Of a stretch of 58,814 nucleotides of DNA, positions 35,477 through 45,430 are shown piece by piece. Source of the stretch: Sphingomonas sp. TDK1 (GTDB taxonomy: Bacteria; Pseudomonadota; Alphaproteobacteria; Sphingomonadales; Sphingomonadaceae); NCBI RefSeq assembly GCF_001650735.1, contig NZ_LXVY01000019.1:1-58814 (forward strand), written 5' to 3'. The notes under the pieces were generated by a model, which saw nothing but the letters and a program-made list of their open reading frames with translations, made no database searches and was not told the DNA's origin. Both the position numbers and the translations under genes were made by a program. Each line of letters begins with the position of its first letter. Position 1 is the first letter of the stretch.

Positions 35477-35684
35477 GTTGCCGCCAGTTAGAAAAGGCAC
35501 ATTCCGCAGCCAGATAGAAATGGCACAAACGCCGTTGGCAGCGGGGGTTGCGTGGAGCCCTCCTCGTAGCGCAGCGCTGCCCCCGCTGATGCCCCACACT
35601 CCCGGCTCCCGACCCCGGGCCCGCTGCGCACGCAGCGGGCCCGGTCACACCGCCTCAACTGCCTGTGCTCGTGCTATCGGGTAG
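35477..35684 (-). repeat. ISNCY-type left end, copy A (fragment)
   Basis: About 208 bases closely similar to 45160-45363. Both begin GTTGCCGCCAGTTAG, then contain two related sites (CAGTTAGAAAAGGCAC and CAGATAGAAATGGCAC). Internally there is a strong GC hairpin at 35615-35644 (CCGGGCCCGCTGCG with its complement around CA). The sites resemble those at the right ends in inverse orientation, so this is an insertion-sequence end separated from its transposase. Confidence 0.7.
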
Positions 35685-35873
35685 GGGGTCGATGGCAGCT
35701 TCGGGAGAGAAAGCGGACCGGCAGCTCGCGCCCAACTGCCGACGTTCAGATCCCTGCGTCGCTAGCCAAAAGCCGACATCAATTGAACTGCACTGAAGGA
35801 AGGGCTTACCCTGCAGCAATGGGCTGACGATTCAAATGAGATTCACTCAATCTTGACCAGGCGAGAGGCAGGC

Positions 35874-36155
35874 TCATTCGTCTGTTCGCTCTTTCGGAGG
35901 CTGACCCGCCGCCGATGCGATACCAAGAACTACGATGCTACAGAGTATCAGTCCGCGCTCATCGGTCACGTCGAGCTGCCATTCGCTATCCTCCCAAAAC
36001 TCCCCGTCAATTTTGGCAAGCATATCGCCTGTAATAACAACCGCATTATTCCTCGCGGAATCGGTATCTGGCAGATCCACAGACTCAATGCTAGTAGACG
36101 GTGTCGACGTATTCGTGATGTATCGGAAAGTCGGAATTACATACTCATGCTTCAT
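35874..36155 (-). CDS. DUF6894-like small protein
   Basis: A 93-residue protein with the DUF6894 pattern: VDLPDTDSARNNAVVITGDM, then FWEDSEWQLDVTDERGLILC. The usual N-terminal YFH/DG segment is replaced by RYITNTSTPS, so the copy is divergent. Many alphaproteobacteria carry several of these short proteins, function unknown. The surrounding 1 kb is clearly more AT-rich than the rest of the window, a sign of different origin. The other strand is also open here but has no family likeness. Confidence 0.6.
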   Translation of the reverse strand: MKHEYVIPTFRYITNTSTPSTSIESVDLPDTDSARNNAVVITGDMLAKIDGEFWEDSEWQLDVTDERGLILCSIVVLGIASAAGQPPKERTDE

Positions 36156-36228
36156 GCAGTTGTCATTTTAATCACTAAAAATTACTTCGCTTTCACAACC
36201 GATTATGTTTCGTCTGCGAATCCGCTTA

Positions 36229-36426
36229 TCAAGTGATTTCGGCTGTCCGAGATTCCTTCGGCGCGACTCGCGACACCATCCGCGAACCATTCCAGATTTC
36301 TATATATTCAGCATGATCAATGCGAATGGCTTCCGCGGTTGCAGCTGCGTCGTCGGGGCCGATAAAATCAACGCGATCGATTACGCTATTATCGGCTCGA
36401 AGGCGATATAAGCGAAACTCAGGCAT
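36229..36426 (-). CDS. Small conserved hypothetical protein
   Basis: A 65-residue protein: MPEFRLYRLRADNSVIDRVD, then DDAAATAEAIRIDHAEYIEI and WNGSRMVSRV. This resembles a widespread alphaproteobacterial short family with the pattern 'Y-x-L-D, DDxxA, DH-x-x-x-IE-V-W-x-G-x-R'. It precedes the DUF6894-like gene on the same strand by 73 bases and the two could be co-transcribed. Function unknown. Confidence 0.55.
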   Translation of the reverse strand: MPEFRLYRLRADNSVIDRVDFIGPDDAAATAEAIRIDHAEYIEIWNGSRMVSRVAPKESRTAEIT

Positions 36427-36754
36427 AAATAATCCACTTCAGAGAGCGAATAAAAGCTCGAGCTTTCTATATGCGTTGAATCTACGATATAAGCTAGCCC
36501 ATAAATTGATGCAAATCATCTTCAGAAAAGCATTTATAATAAGGATTGAACGACATTGGCCTGGGTGCCAGTCCTATTTTTACGTTTCATATACGGAAAA
36601 GATTATTTGAACAAAAGACGCACAGCGATACTCGTTTTTCTTGGGGCAATCACGCCACTACGCTTCATGTCCAAAGAAAAACGATCCGCGGCACCGGTAA
36701 ATTGTAGAGATCGTCATCAAAAGCTTTCAGGCCAATTTTGCGCCATGGCAGGTC
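36427..36754. other. AT-rich spacer
   Basis: About 330 bases without a supported gene, with much lower GC than the rest of the element. It may be decayed foreign sequence. Open frames here are short and lack ribosome binding sites. Confidence 0.4.
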
Positions 36755-36964
36755 GTGCGCATCATCGAACATTTCAACGTGCCGGCTTACGCGATCGGTC
36801 CGACAACTCGTCAATGGTCGGACCTTTGTGACAACCTGTCTGTTCGTTCGAAAGGCGCACCCCGCGCTGATAGATGGTGCAAAGTCAACATGTCCGAGTG
36901 GGAGCGTGCCGTGGCCAGAGCCTCGAAGGCAAAAGAGCGTACGACCGCATTGGGGTTTCGCTAA
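36755..36964 (+). CDS. Uncharacterised 69-residue frame, possibly a remnant
   Basis: Starts at GTG and reads RIIEHFNVPAYAIGPTTRQW and WCKVNMSEWERAVARASKAK. The composition looks protein-like, and the frame is open about 18 codons further upstream without an ATG or GTG, which suggests a truncated gene. I recognise no family. The opposite strand is open too (36665-36997) but Cys/Arg-rich and unlikely. Confidence 0.3.
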   Translation: MRIIEHFNVPAYAIGPTTRQWSDLCDNLSVRSKGAPRADRWCKVNMSEWERAVARASKAKERTTALGFR

Positions 36965-37177
36965 GCCGCCTTTACCCCATCGACAGCAAAAACGCATTCG
37001 AAGACCTTCTTCGCGTGATTGATATTGCTGAAGCCAAATGCGGTTGCGCCGCTAGCCGAACCGATCGAGACTAACCGCCCTCCATATCAGCAAGTAGGAA
37101 ATTCGCACGCCGCCTTTAAGCGGATCTTCGACCTGTATCTGGTCGACCAGTACGGTAAGATGGATAAACACAGGGGA

Positions 37178-37375
37178 AATGGAGACCGCTGCATGGCGCC
37201 TCGCCGAGGCTGCCTCCGGATCAAGGCCCATGCCATCGTCGACGTTGACGGCCGTCCGGTCATACTGCGCCTGACTGGCGGAGACGTCCACGGGCGCCGC
37301 GAAGGCGAAGCCCAGCTCGATGCCATGCCCGAGGGCCCAGCACTTCTGGCTGCAAGCGCTGCGACATCACCTGGC
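37178..37375 (+). pseudogene. IS5-type transposase fragment
   Basis: The conceptual text RIKAHAIVDVDGRPVILRLT, GGDVHGRREGEAQ and AMPEGPALLA matches the central DDE region of IS5-group transposases (usually 'KIHAVVDADGRPV...LTGGQVHD...LP.GA.LLADKAYD'). The expected LADKAYD is not readable, and the rest of the enzyme is missing on both sides. It is a relic without ends that I can define. Confidence 0.6.
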
Positions 37376-37690
37376 CGCGCTCAAGTCGAACACAACGTTT
37401 TTACCTTTCTAAGCCAGCTTGGCCGCCAACACAGCTTGCTCGGACAAACCATAACCATATCGTCAAATTTGGCGGCGTCGCAGCTCGATATAACAGGTGC
37501 GCCAAAAACCTAATTTGCGTCTGTCAAACTAATATGCGCATAAATCTGGTGCACCGCCTAATTATTCTTTGGCTTAGTCCTTGTAGATAGAAGTGCTCCT
37601 ACCGACTTACCATATATCGTCGGCAAGCGAACCTAGGCGCAGACGGCTGAGAGACTGTGCGCTCCCGCTGGTGGTTTGGAGGGCTCGCCA

Positions 37691-37921
37691 ATGCGACGCG
37701 ACGAAATCTATCTTAGATATCAACTATCGATTGCCAATGCAGCGCGCGCTGCCTGCCCAGAGGCGCGATTGGCGCATCACGCGCTTGCGGCAGCCTACGC
37801 CGATCGTATTAGGGCCTTGGACGCGGCCCCGGCGCGATTGCACGGCGTGCCGGCGTGGGAACCGGGCGTTCTCTTATATCACGACGTTTCTGATAGGGCT
37901 CATGAGCCCGCCAACTCATGA
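37691..37921 (+). CDS. Small hypothetical protein
   Basis: A 76-residue soluble protein: RRDEIYLRYQLSIANAARAA, then CPEARLAHHALAAAYADRIR. Short helical proteins with 'A..CPEARAAH..LA..Y' are frequent in sphingomonads; function unknown. ATG at 37691 is the likely start (an in-frame ATG at 37676 is possible). Its stop overlaps the next tiny gene in ATGA. Confidence 0.5.
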   Translation: MRRDEIYLRYQLSIANAARAACPEARLAHHALAAAYADRIRALDAAPARLHGVPAWEPGVLLYHDVSDRAHEPANS

Positions 37922-38046
37922 TCCGGTTGCTGTGGCTCGTGCTGGCAGTTTGGATTTTGCCCGCGGGGTGCCTGTTGATCCTCTACCTATGCACCTTCCT
38001 TTCGCCCCGCTTGCGAACTTGGCTGTTGAAGCATCTTATCGCCTGA
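37918..38046 (+). CDS. Putative 42-residue single-pass membrane protein
   Basis: The frame starts at ATG overlapping the preceding stop and reads IRLLWLVLAVWILPAGCLLI then LYLCTFLSPRLRTWLLKHLIA. One hydrophobic helix with a basic tail is predicted. The four-base overlap indicates translational coupling with the 76-residue gene. No family is recognised. Confidence 0.4.
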   Translation: MIRLLWLVLAVWILPAGCLLILYLCTFLSPRLRTWLLKHLIA

Positions 38047-38228
38047 TCGCGGAGGTCACCCCTGCACCTCAGGGTGGGGGACGGCTGCGGCGCCGGGCTA
38101 CGGAAGCTGCTGATGATTTAGCGGGTGCCGCTACTTTGGCGTGAGCAGACCGGCGGCTTTCCACCATTTTCCGCCATGGCGGCTCCCGCCCAGTTGAGGT
38201 CATTCGCGAATGACGGCAGGTTGAGCGG

Positions 38229-39431
38229 ATGGGAAAGCGGTCAGGTGTTCCACACCGCGAAAACGACGGACGCTATCGCACGTTCGTCGAGCTCGAACGC
38301 GTCGTCGGATCCTTTCCCAATGCCATCTGGCACAGCGCGGCCGGCGCCAAGCAAGTGACTGTCTGGTGTAGCAACGACTACCTTGGCATGGGCCAGGACC
38401 CTGCAGTACTGACCGCTATGCACGAGACGATCGCGTCTGCTGGCGCCGGGGCGGGCGGAACGCGTAACATCTCGGGCACCAACCGTCACCATGTGGAGCT
38501 CGAGGCCGAATTGGCCGGATTGCACGACAAGGAGGTGGCGCTCATCTTCACCTCTGGCTGGATCTCGAACCTCGCCAGCCTCGGCACGCTCGGAAAATTG
38601 CTGCCGGGCTGCGCGATCTTTTCCGATGCGCTCAACCACAATTCGATGATCGAGGGGATCAGGCGCTCTGGTGCCGAGCGTTTCATCTTCGCGCACAATG
38701 ACCTCGTCGATCTCGAGCGGCTGCTCCAGTCGGTGGATTGCGATCGCTCGAAGATCATCGCCTTCGAAAACGTCTATTCGATGGCCGGCGACATCGCGCC
38801 GATTGCCACAATTTGCGACCTCGCGGACCGTTATGAAGCGCTGACCTATCTGGACGAAGTCCATGCCGTCGACATGTACGGCGCGACCGGCGGTGGGGTC
38901 GCGCAGCGTGAGGGTGTAGGCGACCGGATCACGCTGATCGAAGGAACCCTCGCCAAGGCGTTCGGTGTGATGGGTGGCTATATCGCCGGGCCAGAACTGC
39001 TGATCGACGTGATCCGCAGCTTCGCCGACAGCTTCATTTTCACGACGTCCCTCTGTCTGCATCTCGCCGCGGGAGCGCCCGCAGCGACCCGCCATCTGAA
39101 GGCGGATCCAACCCTGCGTGAACGCCAGCAAGCCGATGCGGCGCGCGTAAAGACGCTATTGCGCGCGTCGGGTTTCACGCTGAGCGCCACGGAAAGCCAT
39201 CTGGTCCCGGTTCTGATCGGGGACGCACACCACTGCCGGAGATTGAGCAACTTCCTGCTGGAACGGCACGCCATCTACGTCCAGCCCATCAACTATCCAA
39301 CCGTACCGGTTGGGCAGGAGCGGTTGCGTATCACGCCGACGCCGGCGCACGATGAGGCCGATATCCAGGCGCTTGTCGAGGCCATGGTAGACGCGCGCGC
39401 AGCACTCTCAGCGATAGCGCGCGCAGCGTGA
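38229..39431 (+). CDS. hemA: 5-aminolevulinate synthase
   Basis: A 400-residue PLP enzyme of the alpha-oxoamine synthase family that condenses glycine with succinyl-CoA to start haem synthesis. Diagnostic phrases: [78 protein letters not shown] and the PLP-lysine in [17 protein letters not shown]. The usual first 20 residues (MxYxxFFxxAL) are absent; a stop codon lies just upstream, so ATG 38229 is the start and the N-terminus is shortened. A housekeeping copy is expected elsewhere on the chromosome. Being near a catalase, this copy may boost haem supply. Confidence 0.9.
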   Translation: MGKRSGVPHRENDGRYRTFVELERVVGSFPNAIWHSAAGAKQVTVWCSNDYLGMGQDPAVLTAMHETIASAGAGAGGTRNISGTNRHHVELEAELAGLHDKEVALIFTSGWISNLASLGTLGKLLPGCAIFSDALNHNSMIEGIRRSGAERFIFAHNDLVDLERLLQSVDCDRSKIIAFENVYSMAGDIAPIATICDLADRYEALTYLDEVHAVDMYGATGGGVAQREGVGDRITLIEGTLAKAFGVMGGYIAGPELLIDVIRSFADSFIFTTSLCLHLAAGAPAATRHLKADPTLRERQQADAARVKTLLRASGFTLSATESHLVPVLIGDAHHCRRLSNFLLERHAIYVQPINYPTVPVGQERLRITPTPAHDEADIQALVEAMVDARAALSAIARAA

Positions 39432-39538
39432 TCGCCGGAGCCCCCAGTCCGGAGCGTAGTCGCTCGCGCTGGCAGTAAGACCCGCGACCAGGCCTGTTCG
39501 TATCGGGTTTGTTCGACCGAAATTTGGACTTAGCAAAA

Positions 39539-39574
39539 ATCGCCTTTCCCGTCTGATGGGAGCAAAAAGGCGAT
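39539..39574. repeat. Inverted repeat upstream of the AraC gene
   Basis: ATCGCCTTT and AAAGGCGAT flank 18 bases that contain a second short pair (CCC/GGG). It lies 18 bases before the AraC-family start. It may be an operator or a leaky terminator after hemA; it is followed by a T run only when read leftward. Confidence 0.35.
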
Positions 39575-39592
39575 CATCGGGAAGGCTAGCTT

Positions 39593-40489
39593 ATGAGCGC
39601 GCTACCGGAGTCGATAAACCCTTTCCACGGACCCATCCGTTCGCTGGTGACCGGCATAGGGGGGGCGGATATGATCATCAGTCGCGTCAACTCCCTGGAA
39701 CTCGGGACTGGGATCTATTTGTCCTCCAAGGCGGAGGACGCTTTTGTCATCGCGTACCAGCTGAGCGACTTGCCCAGCTATGAGGTCTGGAACGACGGTC
39801 GGCACACGCAAAGACCTGCTGAAAAGAAATCAGCGTTCAAGATTTTCGATCTTCATCTCGATACCCTGGCGCATATCGACACGAGCTTCGACTTCCTGCT
39901 CATTCATGTTCCACGACCTGCTCTAATTGCGCTCGCAGATTCCAACGATGTTCCGCCGATTGACTGGATTGCCACGCAGTCCAGGGATTCGAAGCAGGAT
40001 CCGGTGCTGGACGGCCTGCACCCGAGCGTCCTCCATCTGCTTTCCCATCCCGATGCGCATCATCGGCTCGTGCGAGAGCATCTTATGCTGACACTGCTGT
40101 CCCACGTCGCCACGCGCTACGGGGGCATGAAGTCGCGGCGGGCAAGCGTCGGAGGTCTTGCCCCCTGGCAGGTTCGCCGAGCGAAAGAGGCGCTTGGAGA
40201 CGACCTCGGCACCAACATCTCTCTAGCCGACCTCGCACAGCATTGCGCCTTATCCCCCAGTCATTTCTCGCGCGCGTTCAAGGCATCGACCGGGCTGTCG
40301 CCCTTTGCCTGGCTTCAACGCCATCGTGTCGAGCGGGTGAAGGACATGCTTCGACACACCGACGTTTCCCTGGCCGAAATTGCCATCTCATGTGGCTTTG
40401 CCGACCAGAGCCATCTTGGCCGGTTGTTCGCACGCCAAGTGGGTACGCCCCCCGGGTCGTGGCAGCGTGCCCAGCGTGCCGGGCAATGA
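39593..40489 (+). CDS. AraC-family transcriptional regulator
   Basis: A 298-residue activator with an N-terminal sensor domain (about 1-170, a cupin-like region without recognisable ligand motif) and two C-terminal helix-turn-helices (about 195-295: ISLADLAQHCALSPSHFSRA, LSPFAWLQRHRVERVKDML, then SLAEIAISCGFADQSHLGRL). Regulators of this type commonly control the adjacent gene; here the hydrolase-catalase-MBL genes lie directly downstream in the same direction. The effector is unknown. Confidence 0.85.
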   Translation: MSALPESINPFHGPIRSLVTGIGGADMIISRVNSLELGTGIYLSSKAEDAFVIAYQLSDLPSYEVWNDGRHTQRPAEKKSAFKIFDLHLDTLAHIDTSFDFLLIHVPRPALIALADSNDVPPIDWIATQSRDSKQDPVLDGLHPSVLHLLSHPDAHHRLVREHLMLTLLSHVATRYGGMKSRRASVGGLAPWQVRRAKEALGDDLGTNISLADLAQHCALSPSHFSRAFKASTGLSPFAWLQRHRVERVKDMLRHTDVSLAEIAISCGFADQSHLGRLFARQVGTPPGSWQRAQRAGQ

Positions 40490-40598
40490 AAACAGCCGTA
40501 TTGTTCCAGAATAGCGCGGGCGTTCGATCCCCCGCGGGGTGAGCACGATAGGAGATTGGCGGCGGCATGGTCGTCGCAAATCTTTCGGAGCTCGGAAT

Positions 40599-41582
40599 AT
40601 GCCAGACAACGCCGATCAAGCCACTGCCGCTACCATGGTCGGCTCACGTCGCGACGTGTTGCTTGGCGCCACTGCTGTCGCTGGCATGGCCTTGGCACAG
40701 CCGGCCCTTTCCCTGCCCCGACGCGCCCACCTACGCACCTCAGGAGCAAAAATCATGACCACCATCAAAGTCAAGGACGGCACCGAGATCTTCTTCAAGG
40801 AGTGGGGCACCGGTCAGCCGATCGTGTTCCATCACGGTTGGCCGCTCAGCGGCGACGACTGGGATACGCAGATGATGTATTTCTCGGCGAAGGGCTTTCG
40901 CGTTATCGCGCACGACCGCCGGGGCCACGGTCGCTCGAGTCCCGCTTCGAGCGGCAACGACATGGACACCTACGCCGCCGATGTCGCGGCGGTCACCGCG
41001 CATCTCGGTTTGCGCGATGCGATCCATATCGGGCACTCGACCGGTGGCGGCGAAGCGATCCGGTACGTTGCAAAGTACGGTAGTGGCGGCCACGTCGCCA
41101 AGGCGGTATTGATCGGCGCGATCCCGCCACGGTTGTCGCGGTCAGCGACCAACCCCAACGGCGTTCCACCCGAGGCGATCGATGGCATCCGCGCGGGCAC
41201 CGCCGCGAACCGCGCGGACTTCTACAATGGTTTCGCGACCGGACCGTTCTACGGCTTCAACCGGGCGGGTGCAAAGGTACTGCCCGCGGTCTCCGAGAAC
41301 TGGATGCGGCAGGCGATGGTTGGCGACATCAAGGCGCAATATGACTGCATCACCGCGTTCGCCGACACCGATTTCACCGCCGACCTGCAGTCTATCGATC
41401 AACCCGTGCTGATCCTGCACGGCGAGGACGATCAGATCTGCCCGATCGACACGACCGGGCGGATGGCCGTCAAGCTGCTCAAGAACGGATCGATCAAGAC
41501 CTATCCCGGCTATCCGCACGGCATGGCGACGATCCATGCCGACGTGCTGAACCCCGACATCCTGGCGTTCATCCGCAGCTGA
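40599..41582 (+). CDS. Exported alpha/beta hydrolase, non-haem haloperoxidase type
   Basis: A 327-residue protein with a Tat-like signal ([20 protein letters not shown]). The hydrolase domain begins [19 protein letters not shown] and shows the nucleophile elbow [11 protein letters not shown] (Ser), the acid in [10 protein letters not shown] and the final His in YPGYPHGM. The oxyanion phrase [13 protein letters not shown] is typical of cofactor-free chloroperoxidase-like perhydrolases, which use Ser-His-Asp. ATG 40599 follows GGAG. An internal ATG at about 40755 would give a cytoplasmic form. Substrate unknown; the neighbouring catalase suggests peroxide or peracid metabolism. Confidence 0.85.
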   Translation: MPDNADQATAATMVGSRRDVLLGATAVAGMALAQPALSLPRRAHLRTSGAKIMTTIKVKDGTEIFFKEWGTGQPIVFHHGWPLSGDDWDTQMMYFSAKGFRVIAHDRRGHGRSSPASSGNDMDTYAADVAAVTAHLGLRDAIHIGHSTGGGEAIRYVAKYGSGGHVAKAVLIGAIPPRLSRSATNPNGVPPEAIDGIRAGTAANRADFYNGFATGPFYGFNRAGAKVLPAVSENWMRQAMVGDIKAQYDCITAFADTDFTADLQSIDQPVLILHGEDDQICPIDTTGRMAVKLLKNGSIKTYPGYPHGMATIHADVLNPDILAFIRS

Positions 41583-41670
41583 GCCGGCGGGGCGGGCGGA
41601 GCATCGGCTTCGCTCGCCCGGGCCACCGTCGAGACCTGATACAGCGCCAAGGCGCTGTGGGAGCATAGCC

Positions 41671-43137
41671 ATGACCGACGCCAAGCCGCCGAGCCATCTG
41701 ACCCACGCGACCGGCAGCCCGGTCATCGACAACATGAACATTCAAACCGCCGGCCGGCGCGGACCCGCGCTGCTGCAAGACGTCTGGCTGCTCGAGAAAC
41801 TCGCGCATTTCCACCGCGAGGTCATTCCCGAGCGCCGGATGCACGCCAAAGGCGGCGGCGCGCACGGTCATTTCACCGTGACCAACGACATCACGCGCTA
41901 CACCAAGGCAGCGCTATTTTCCGAGATCGGCAAGCGCACGCCGATGTTCGCCCGCTTCTCGACCGTTGCCGGCGAGCGCGGCGCGGCCGACGCCGAGCGC
42001 GACATTCGTGGCTTCGCCCTGAAATTCTACACCGAGGCGGGCAACTGGGATCTCGTCGGCAACAACACGCCGGTATTCTTCCTGCGCGATCCGCTGCGCT
42101 TCCCCGACCTCAACCACGCGATCAAGCGCGACCCGCGCACCGGCCTGCGCAACGCCGATAGTAACTGGGACTTCTGGACGCTGATGCCCGAGGCGCTGCA
42201 CCAGGTGACGATCACGATGAGCGAGCGAGGGATTCCGCGCAGCTTTCGCCACATGAACGGCTTCGGCAGCCACACCTACAGCTTCATCGACGCCGACAAT
42301 GTGCGGACATTCGTCAAGTTCACCTTCAAGACGCAGCAGGGCATCGAGAACCTGACCGATGCCGAGGCCGGCGCACTGATCGCCGGCGACCGCGAGACGC
42401 ATACGCGCGACCTTTACGACAGCATCGAGGACGGGCTGTTCCCGCGATGGACGCTGTACATCCAGGTGATGACCACGGCGGAGGCCGGCGTGCACCGCTT
42501 CAATCCGTTCGATCTGACCAAGGTGTGGCCGCACAGCGAATTCCCGCTGATCGAGGTCGGCGTGATGGAGCTGAACCGCAACCCCGAGAACTTCTTCGCC
42601 GACACCGAACAGTCGGCATTCTCGCCTGCCAATATCGTTCCCGGTATCGGCTATTCGCCCGACAAGGTGCTGCAGGCCCGGCTGTTCGCCTATGCCGATG
42701 CGCAGCGCTACCGGCTCGGCGTCAACTTCAACCACATTCCGGTCAATGCGCCGCAATGCCCGTTCCATAGCTATCACCGTGATGGCCAGATGCGCACCGA
42801 CGGCAACATGGGTGGTGCGACGAGTTATTATCCGAACAGCCGCGGCGAATGGTGCGACCAGCCCGATCTCGCGGAACCGCCGGTCGAGATACACGGTGCC
42901 GCCGCGCACTGGGATCACCGCCTCGATGACGATCATTACGAACAGCCCGGCAATCTTTTCAGGATGATGGACGCCGGCCAGCAGGCGGCCCTGTTCGCGG
43001 ACACTGCGCGGGCGATCGGCGGGGCAACGAACCCAGTGCAGGACCGCCATATCGCCAACTGCGCACGCGCCGACCCTGCCTACGGCGACGGTGTTCGCGA
43101 CGCGCTCGAACGCCTGCAGCAGCTGAGACCAAACTGA
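41671..43137 (+). CDS. Monofunctional haem catalase (clade 3-like)
   Basis: A 488-residue small-subunit catalase that dismutates hydrogen peroxide. Visible are the start [20 protein letters not shown], the catalytic His in [14 protein letters not shown], Asn in [15 protein letters not shown], and the haem-ligand Tyr in [14 protein letters not shown]. Active-site spacing and length are normal for the family, so it looks functional. It has no signal peptide. It follows the haloperoxidase-like gene by 88 bases in the same direction, and hemA lies 2.2 kb upstream, which could supply its haem. Confidence 0.93.
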   Translation: MTDAKPPSHLTHATGSPVIDNMNIQTAGRRGPALLQDVWLLEKLAHFHREVIPERRMHAKGGGAHGHFTVTNDITRYTKAALFSEIGKRTPMFARFSTVAGERGAADAERDIRGFALKFYTEAGNWDLVGNNTPVFFLRDPLRFPDLNHAIKRDPRTGLRNADSNWDFWTLMPEALHQVTITMSERGIPRSFRHMNGFGSHTYSFIDADNVRTFVKFTFKTQQGIENLTDAEAGALIAGDRETHTRDLYDSIEDGLFPRWTLYIQVMTTAEAGVHRFNPFDLTKVWPHSEFPLIEVGVMELNRNPENFFADTEQSAFSPANIVPGIGYSPDKVLQARLFAYADAQRYRLGVNFNHIPVNAPQCPFHSYHRDGQMRTDGNMGGATSYYPNSRGEWCDQPDLAEPPVEIHGAAAHWDHRLDDDHYEQPGNLFRMMDAGQQAALFADTARAIGGATNPVQDRHIANCARADPAYGDGVRDALERLQQLRPN

Positions 43138-43206
43138 TCGCCGCTGGTGCGGCGTCCTCAACCTCACTCGATGTGGCAGGTCTTCTGTCGGAACCAAGGA
43201 TACACC

Positions 43207-44163
43207 ATGAAAAACTCTCTTAATTCTCAGCGCGCTAGCCGCATCTTTGTGGCGCTGTCTCTCACCTTTCCCATTCTGGCGCTGGCCCAGGTCGCACCGA
43301 CCGAGACGCCTATCTCGACGCCGTTCAGCCAGATCAACGCCGCCGCAAAGGCCGGTCCGATCAATGTTCATAAGCTGCGCGGCGGCATCAGCATGCTCGA
43401 TGGTTCGGGCGGTAACATCACCGTGATGGCCGGACCCAATGGCTTTTTCCTCGTCGACACCGGCATTGCTGTCTCGCAGGCGATGATCCTCGATGCACTG
43501 CGCTCGATCGGCCCAGGCAAGATCCGCGTGGCGGTCGATACCCATTGGCATTGGGACCATGCCGACGGGAACGGCTGGGTGCGCGCCCAGGGCGCGAGCA
43601 TCATGGCCGATCCGGTTGCCCTTAAACGCCTGAAGGAGACGATCCGCGTCGTCGAATGGGGCAATACGTTCCGGCCGAAGCCCGTCGCCGAGCTTCCCGA
43701 CATCGTCATCAAGGGCGACAGGACATTGCAGGAGAATGGCGAGACCATTCGTATCCGCCATTACAAGGCCGGTCATACCGATGGCGACATTTCGGTCTAT
43801 TTCGTCAAGGCCGATGTGCTTTCGACCGGCGACACCTTCTGGAACGGGCAATATCCGTTCATCGATTATGTCGGTGGTGGCAGCATCGACGGGGCGATCG
43901 CTTCGGCCAATGCAAACATCGCGATGGCGACGGCGCGCACCATCATCGTGCCTGGCCATGGCCCGGTTGGCGATCTGAAGTCGCAGACCGCCTTTCGCGA
44001 TATGCTGGTGACGATCCGCAACCGGGTGTCAGCGCTGAAGCGCAAGGGCCTGACGGTCGAGCAGGCCCAGGCTGCCACGCCGACGAAGGATCTCGATGCG
44101 AAATGGGGCCAGTCCGTCATCAGCGGCAAGCTCTTCACGGCGCTCGTCTATCGCGGCGTCTGA
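43207..44163 (+). CDS. Secreted metallo-beta-lactamase-fold hydrolase
   Basis: A 318-residue protein with a signal peptide (RIFVALSLTFPILALAQV). The zinc site motif is THWHWDHADGN, with further ligands in HYKAGHTDGD, STGDTF and VPGHGPVG. This is the MBL fold of quinoprotein-relay/cyclase-like periplasmic hydrolases, not a proven beta-lactamase. ATG 43207 follows a purine-rich stretch (GGAACCAAGG); a longer frame upstream lacks a signal. It is in line with the catalase gene. Substrate unknown. Confidence 0.85.
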   Translation: MKNSLNSQRASRIFVALSLTFPILALAQVAPTETPISTPFSQINAAAKAGPINVHKLRGGISMLDGSGGNITVMAGPNGFFLVDTGIAVSQAMILDALRSIGPGKIRVAVDTHWHWDHADGNGWVRAQGASIMADPVALKRLKETIRVVEWGNTFRPKPVAELPDIVIKGDRTLQENGETIRIRHYKAGHTDGDISVYFVKADVLSTGDTFWNGQYPFIDYVGGGSIDGAIASANANIAMATARTIIVPGHGPVGDLKSQTAFRDMLVTIRNRVSALKRKGLTVEQAQAATPTKDLDAKWGQSVISGKLFTALVYRGV

Positions 44164-44362
44164 AACGCCTCCCGGATAGAGTTTCCCGCACATGGGGGGC
44201 TCTGACGGTAGCGTTCCCTGCGCCAAGACCCTGTTCCTGAGTTCCGAGGCCCGACAGGGATGAGGGAGATCGTCGGGGCTGACCCGTCGCCCCCCTCCCG
44301 ACCGCACGCCCCGAAGATCAAATTATCCACATCGGGCACATCGCCCCAATAAGGATTTTCCT

Positions 44363-44800
44363 ATGACCACGCCCGTCCGCACGCTTCATATCGATATTGC
44401 GGTAAAGCTTACCGATGTGAATATGGTCTTCAGCATCGGCGCGCTCGCGTTCGAAGGCGACTTGCCCGCGTCGTTGTTCCATCTCCAACTGATCGTTGAC
44501 GACATTGCCGCCTGGGGCGCCAAATCGGATCTGGTCGCCGTCTTTCACACCAATGCCGGCCATGTCACGCTCCACGACCACGCCTATGACGGAAACCGGA
44601 ACATCGCCACCGGCAACCCCTATAGAGTGCTCGTGGCTGGCCTTATCCAGCGCGGTGTCCGGGTCGAACTGTGCGGCGCCACGGCAAAGGCGCACGGTTG
44701 GGTCAACGCCGACCTGCTCCCCGACATCAAGGTCAATACCGACGCCATGGCGCGGACGACGCAGCTTGTTCAGCAGGGGTTCGTCAAGATTACCGAATGA
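44363..44800 (+). CDS. DsrE-like small protein
   Basis: A 145-residue soluble protein with the DsrE/YchN-type Rossmann-like fold: LHIDIAVKLTDVNMVFSIGA, LVAVFHTNAGHVTL, GVRVELCGATAKAHGW and NADLLPDIKVNTDAMART. The Cys in ELCGATA lies where DsrE-family proteins have their reactive cysteine. Family members act in sulfur transfer or bind small anions; this branch is uncharacterised. Same direction as the preceding cargo genes. Confidence 0.75.
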   Translation: MTTPVRTLHIDIAVKLTDVNMVFSIGALAFEGDLPASLFHLQLIVDDIAAWGAKSDLVAVFHTNAGHVTLHDHAYDGNRNIATGNPYRVLVAGLIQRGVRVELCGATAKAHGWVNADLLPDIKVNTDAMARTTQLVQQGFVKITE

Positions 44801-44931
44801 GGTCTCGCGGCGGTCGGAAATGATCGCGCCTCGACGGGGAACGATACCGTCATCCGGGACCCGAGAGAACGGCTGTTGCGCCAAGCGCCGGCTTCTCAAG
44901 CGGTACCCATATTCAGCATCAGGAGCCGAGC

Positions 44932-45030
44932 GTGGCAAAAACAGTTCTCATCACCGGTTGTTCGTCAGGCTTCGGGCTGGCGTCTGCCCGGCTCTTCGGC
45001 GAACGTGGCTGGAATGTCATCATCGCGACC
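44932..45030 (+). pseudogene. Truncated short-chain dehydrogenase (N-terminus only)
   Basis: GTG with AGGAG six bases upstream starts AKTVLITGCSSGFGLASARL then FGERGWNVIIATT, the Rossmann start of an SDR with its TGxxxGxG motif. After about 32 codons the sequence runs into the right end of an ISNCY-type element. The remaining 200 or so residues are gone. The join lies in CGCGACCACC, a string also present at the transposase start, so a deletion by short homology is likely. Confidence 0.75.
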
Positions 45031-45159
45031 ACCATCATCAGCGTGCCCCCAATTGCTCGGGCGGCATGCCACTCGGAAGGCGCCGACCAGAGATTGTGAC
45101 ATCTCTATCTGGCGGATGAGTGACATTTGTACGTTGCGCTTACAATTTGAAATTTTTTT
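45021..45159 (-). repeat. ISNCY-type right end, copy A (fragment)
   Basis: Nearly identical to 48066-48204, including the first few codons of the transposase and GTGACATCTCTATCTGGCGG followed by AGTGACATTTGTACG. It ends in AATTTGAAATTTTTTT and is directly followed by the left end of copy B. The transposase of this copy is deleted. Confidence 0.75.
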
Positions 45160-45430
45160 GTTGCCGCCAGTTAGAAAAGGCACATTCCGCAGCCAGATAG
45201 AAATGGCACAACCCGCTCGAGGCAGCGGGGGCTGCGTGGAGCCCTCCACACAGCGCAGCGCTGCCCCCGCTGATGCCCCACACTCCCGGCTCCTGTCCCC
45301 GGACCCGCTGCGCACGCAGCGGGCCCGGTCACATCGGCTCAGCCGCCGGTGCTCGTGCTATCAGGGCGGGACTTGCCAATTTGTCGACACCTGAGTCACA
45401 CGATGCGGCTAGATTTGCTGCGGGAGCGAC

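Noticed and set aside
41914..43959. 681-residue minus-strand frame across catalase and MBL genes
   Set aside because: Shadow of two well-supported plus-strand genes.
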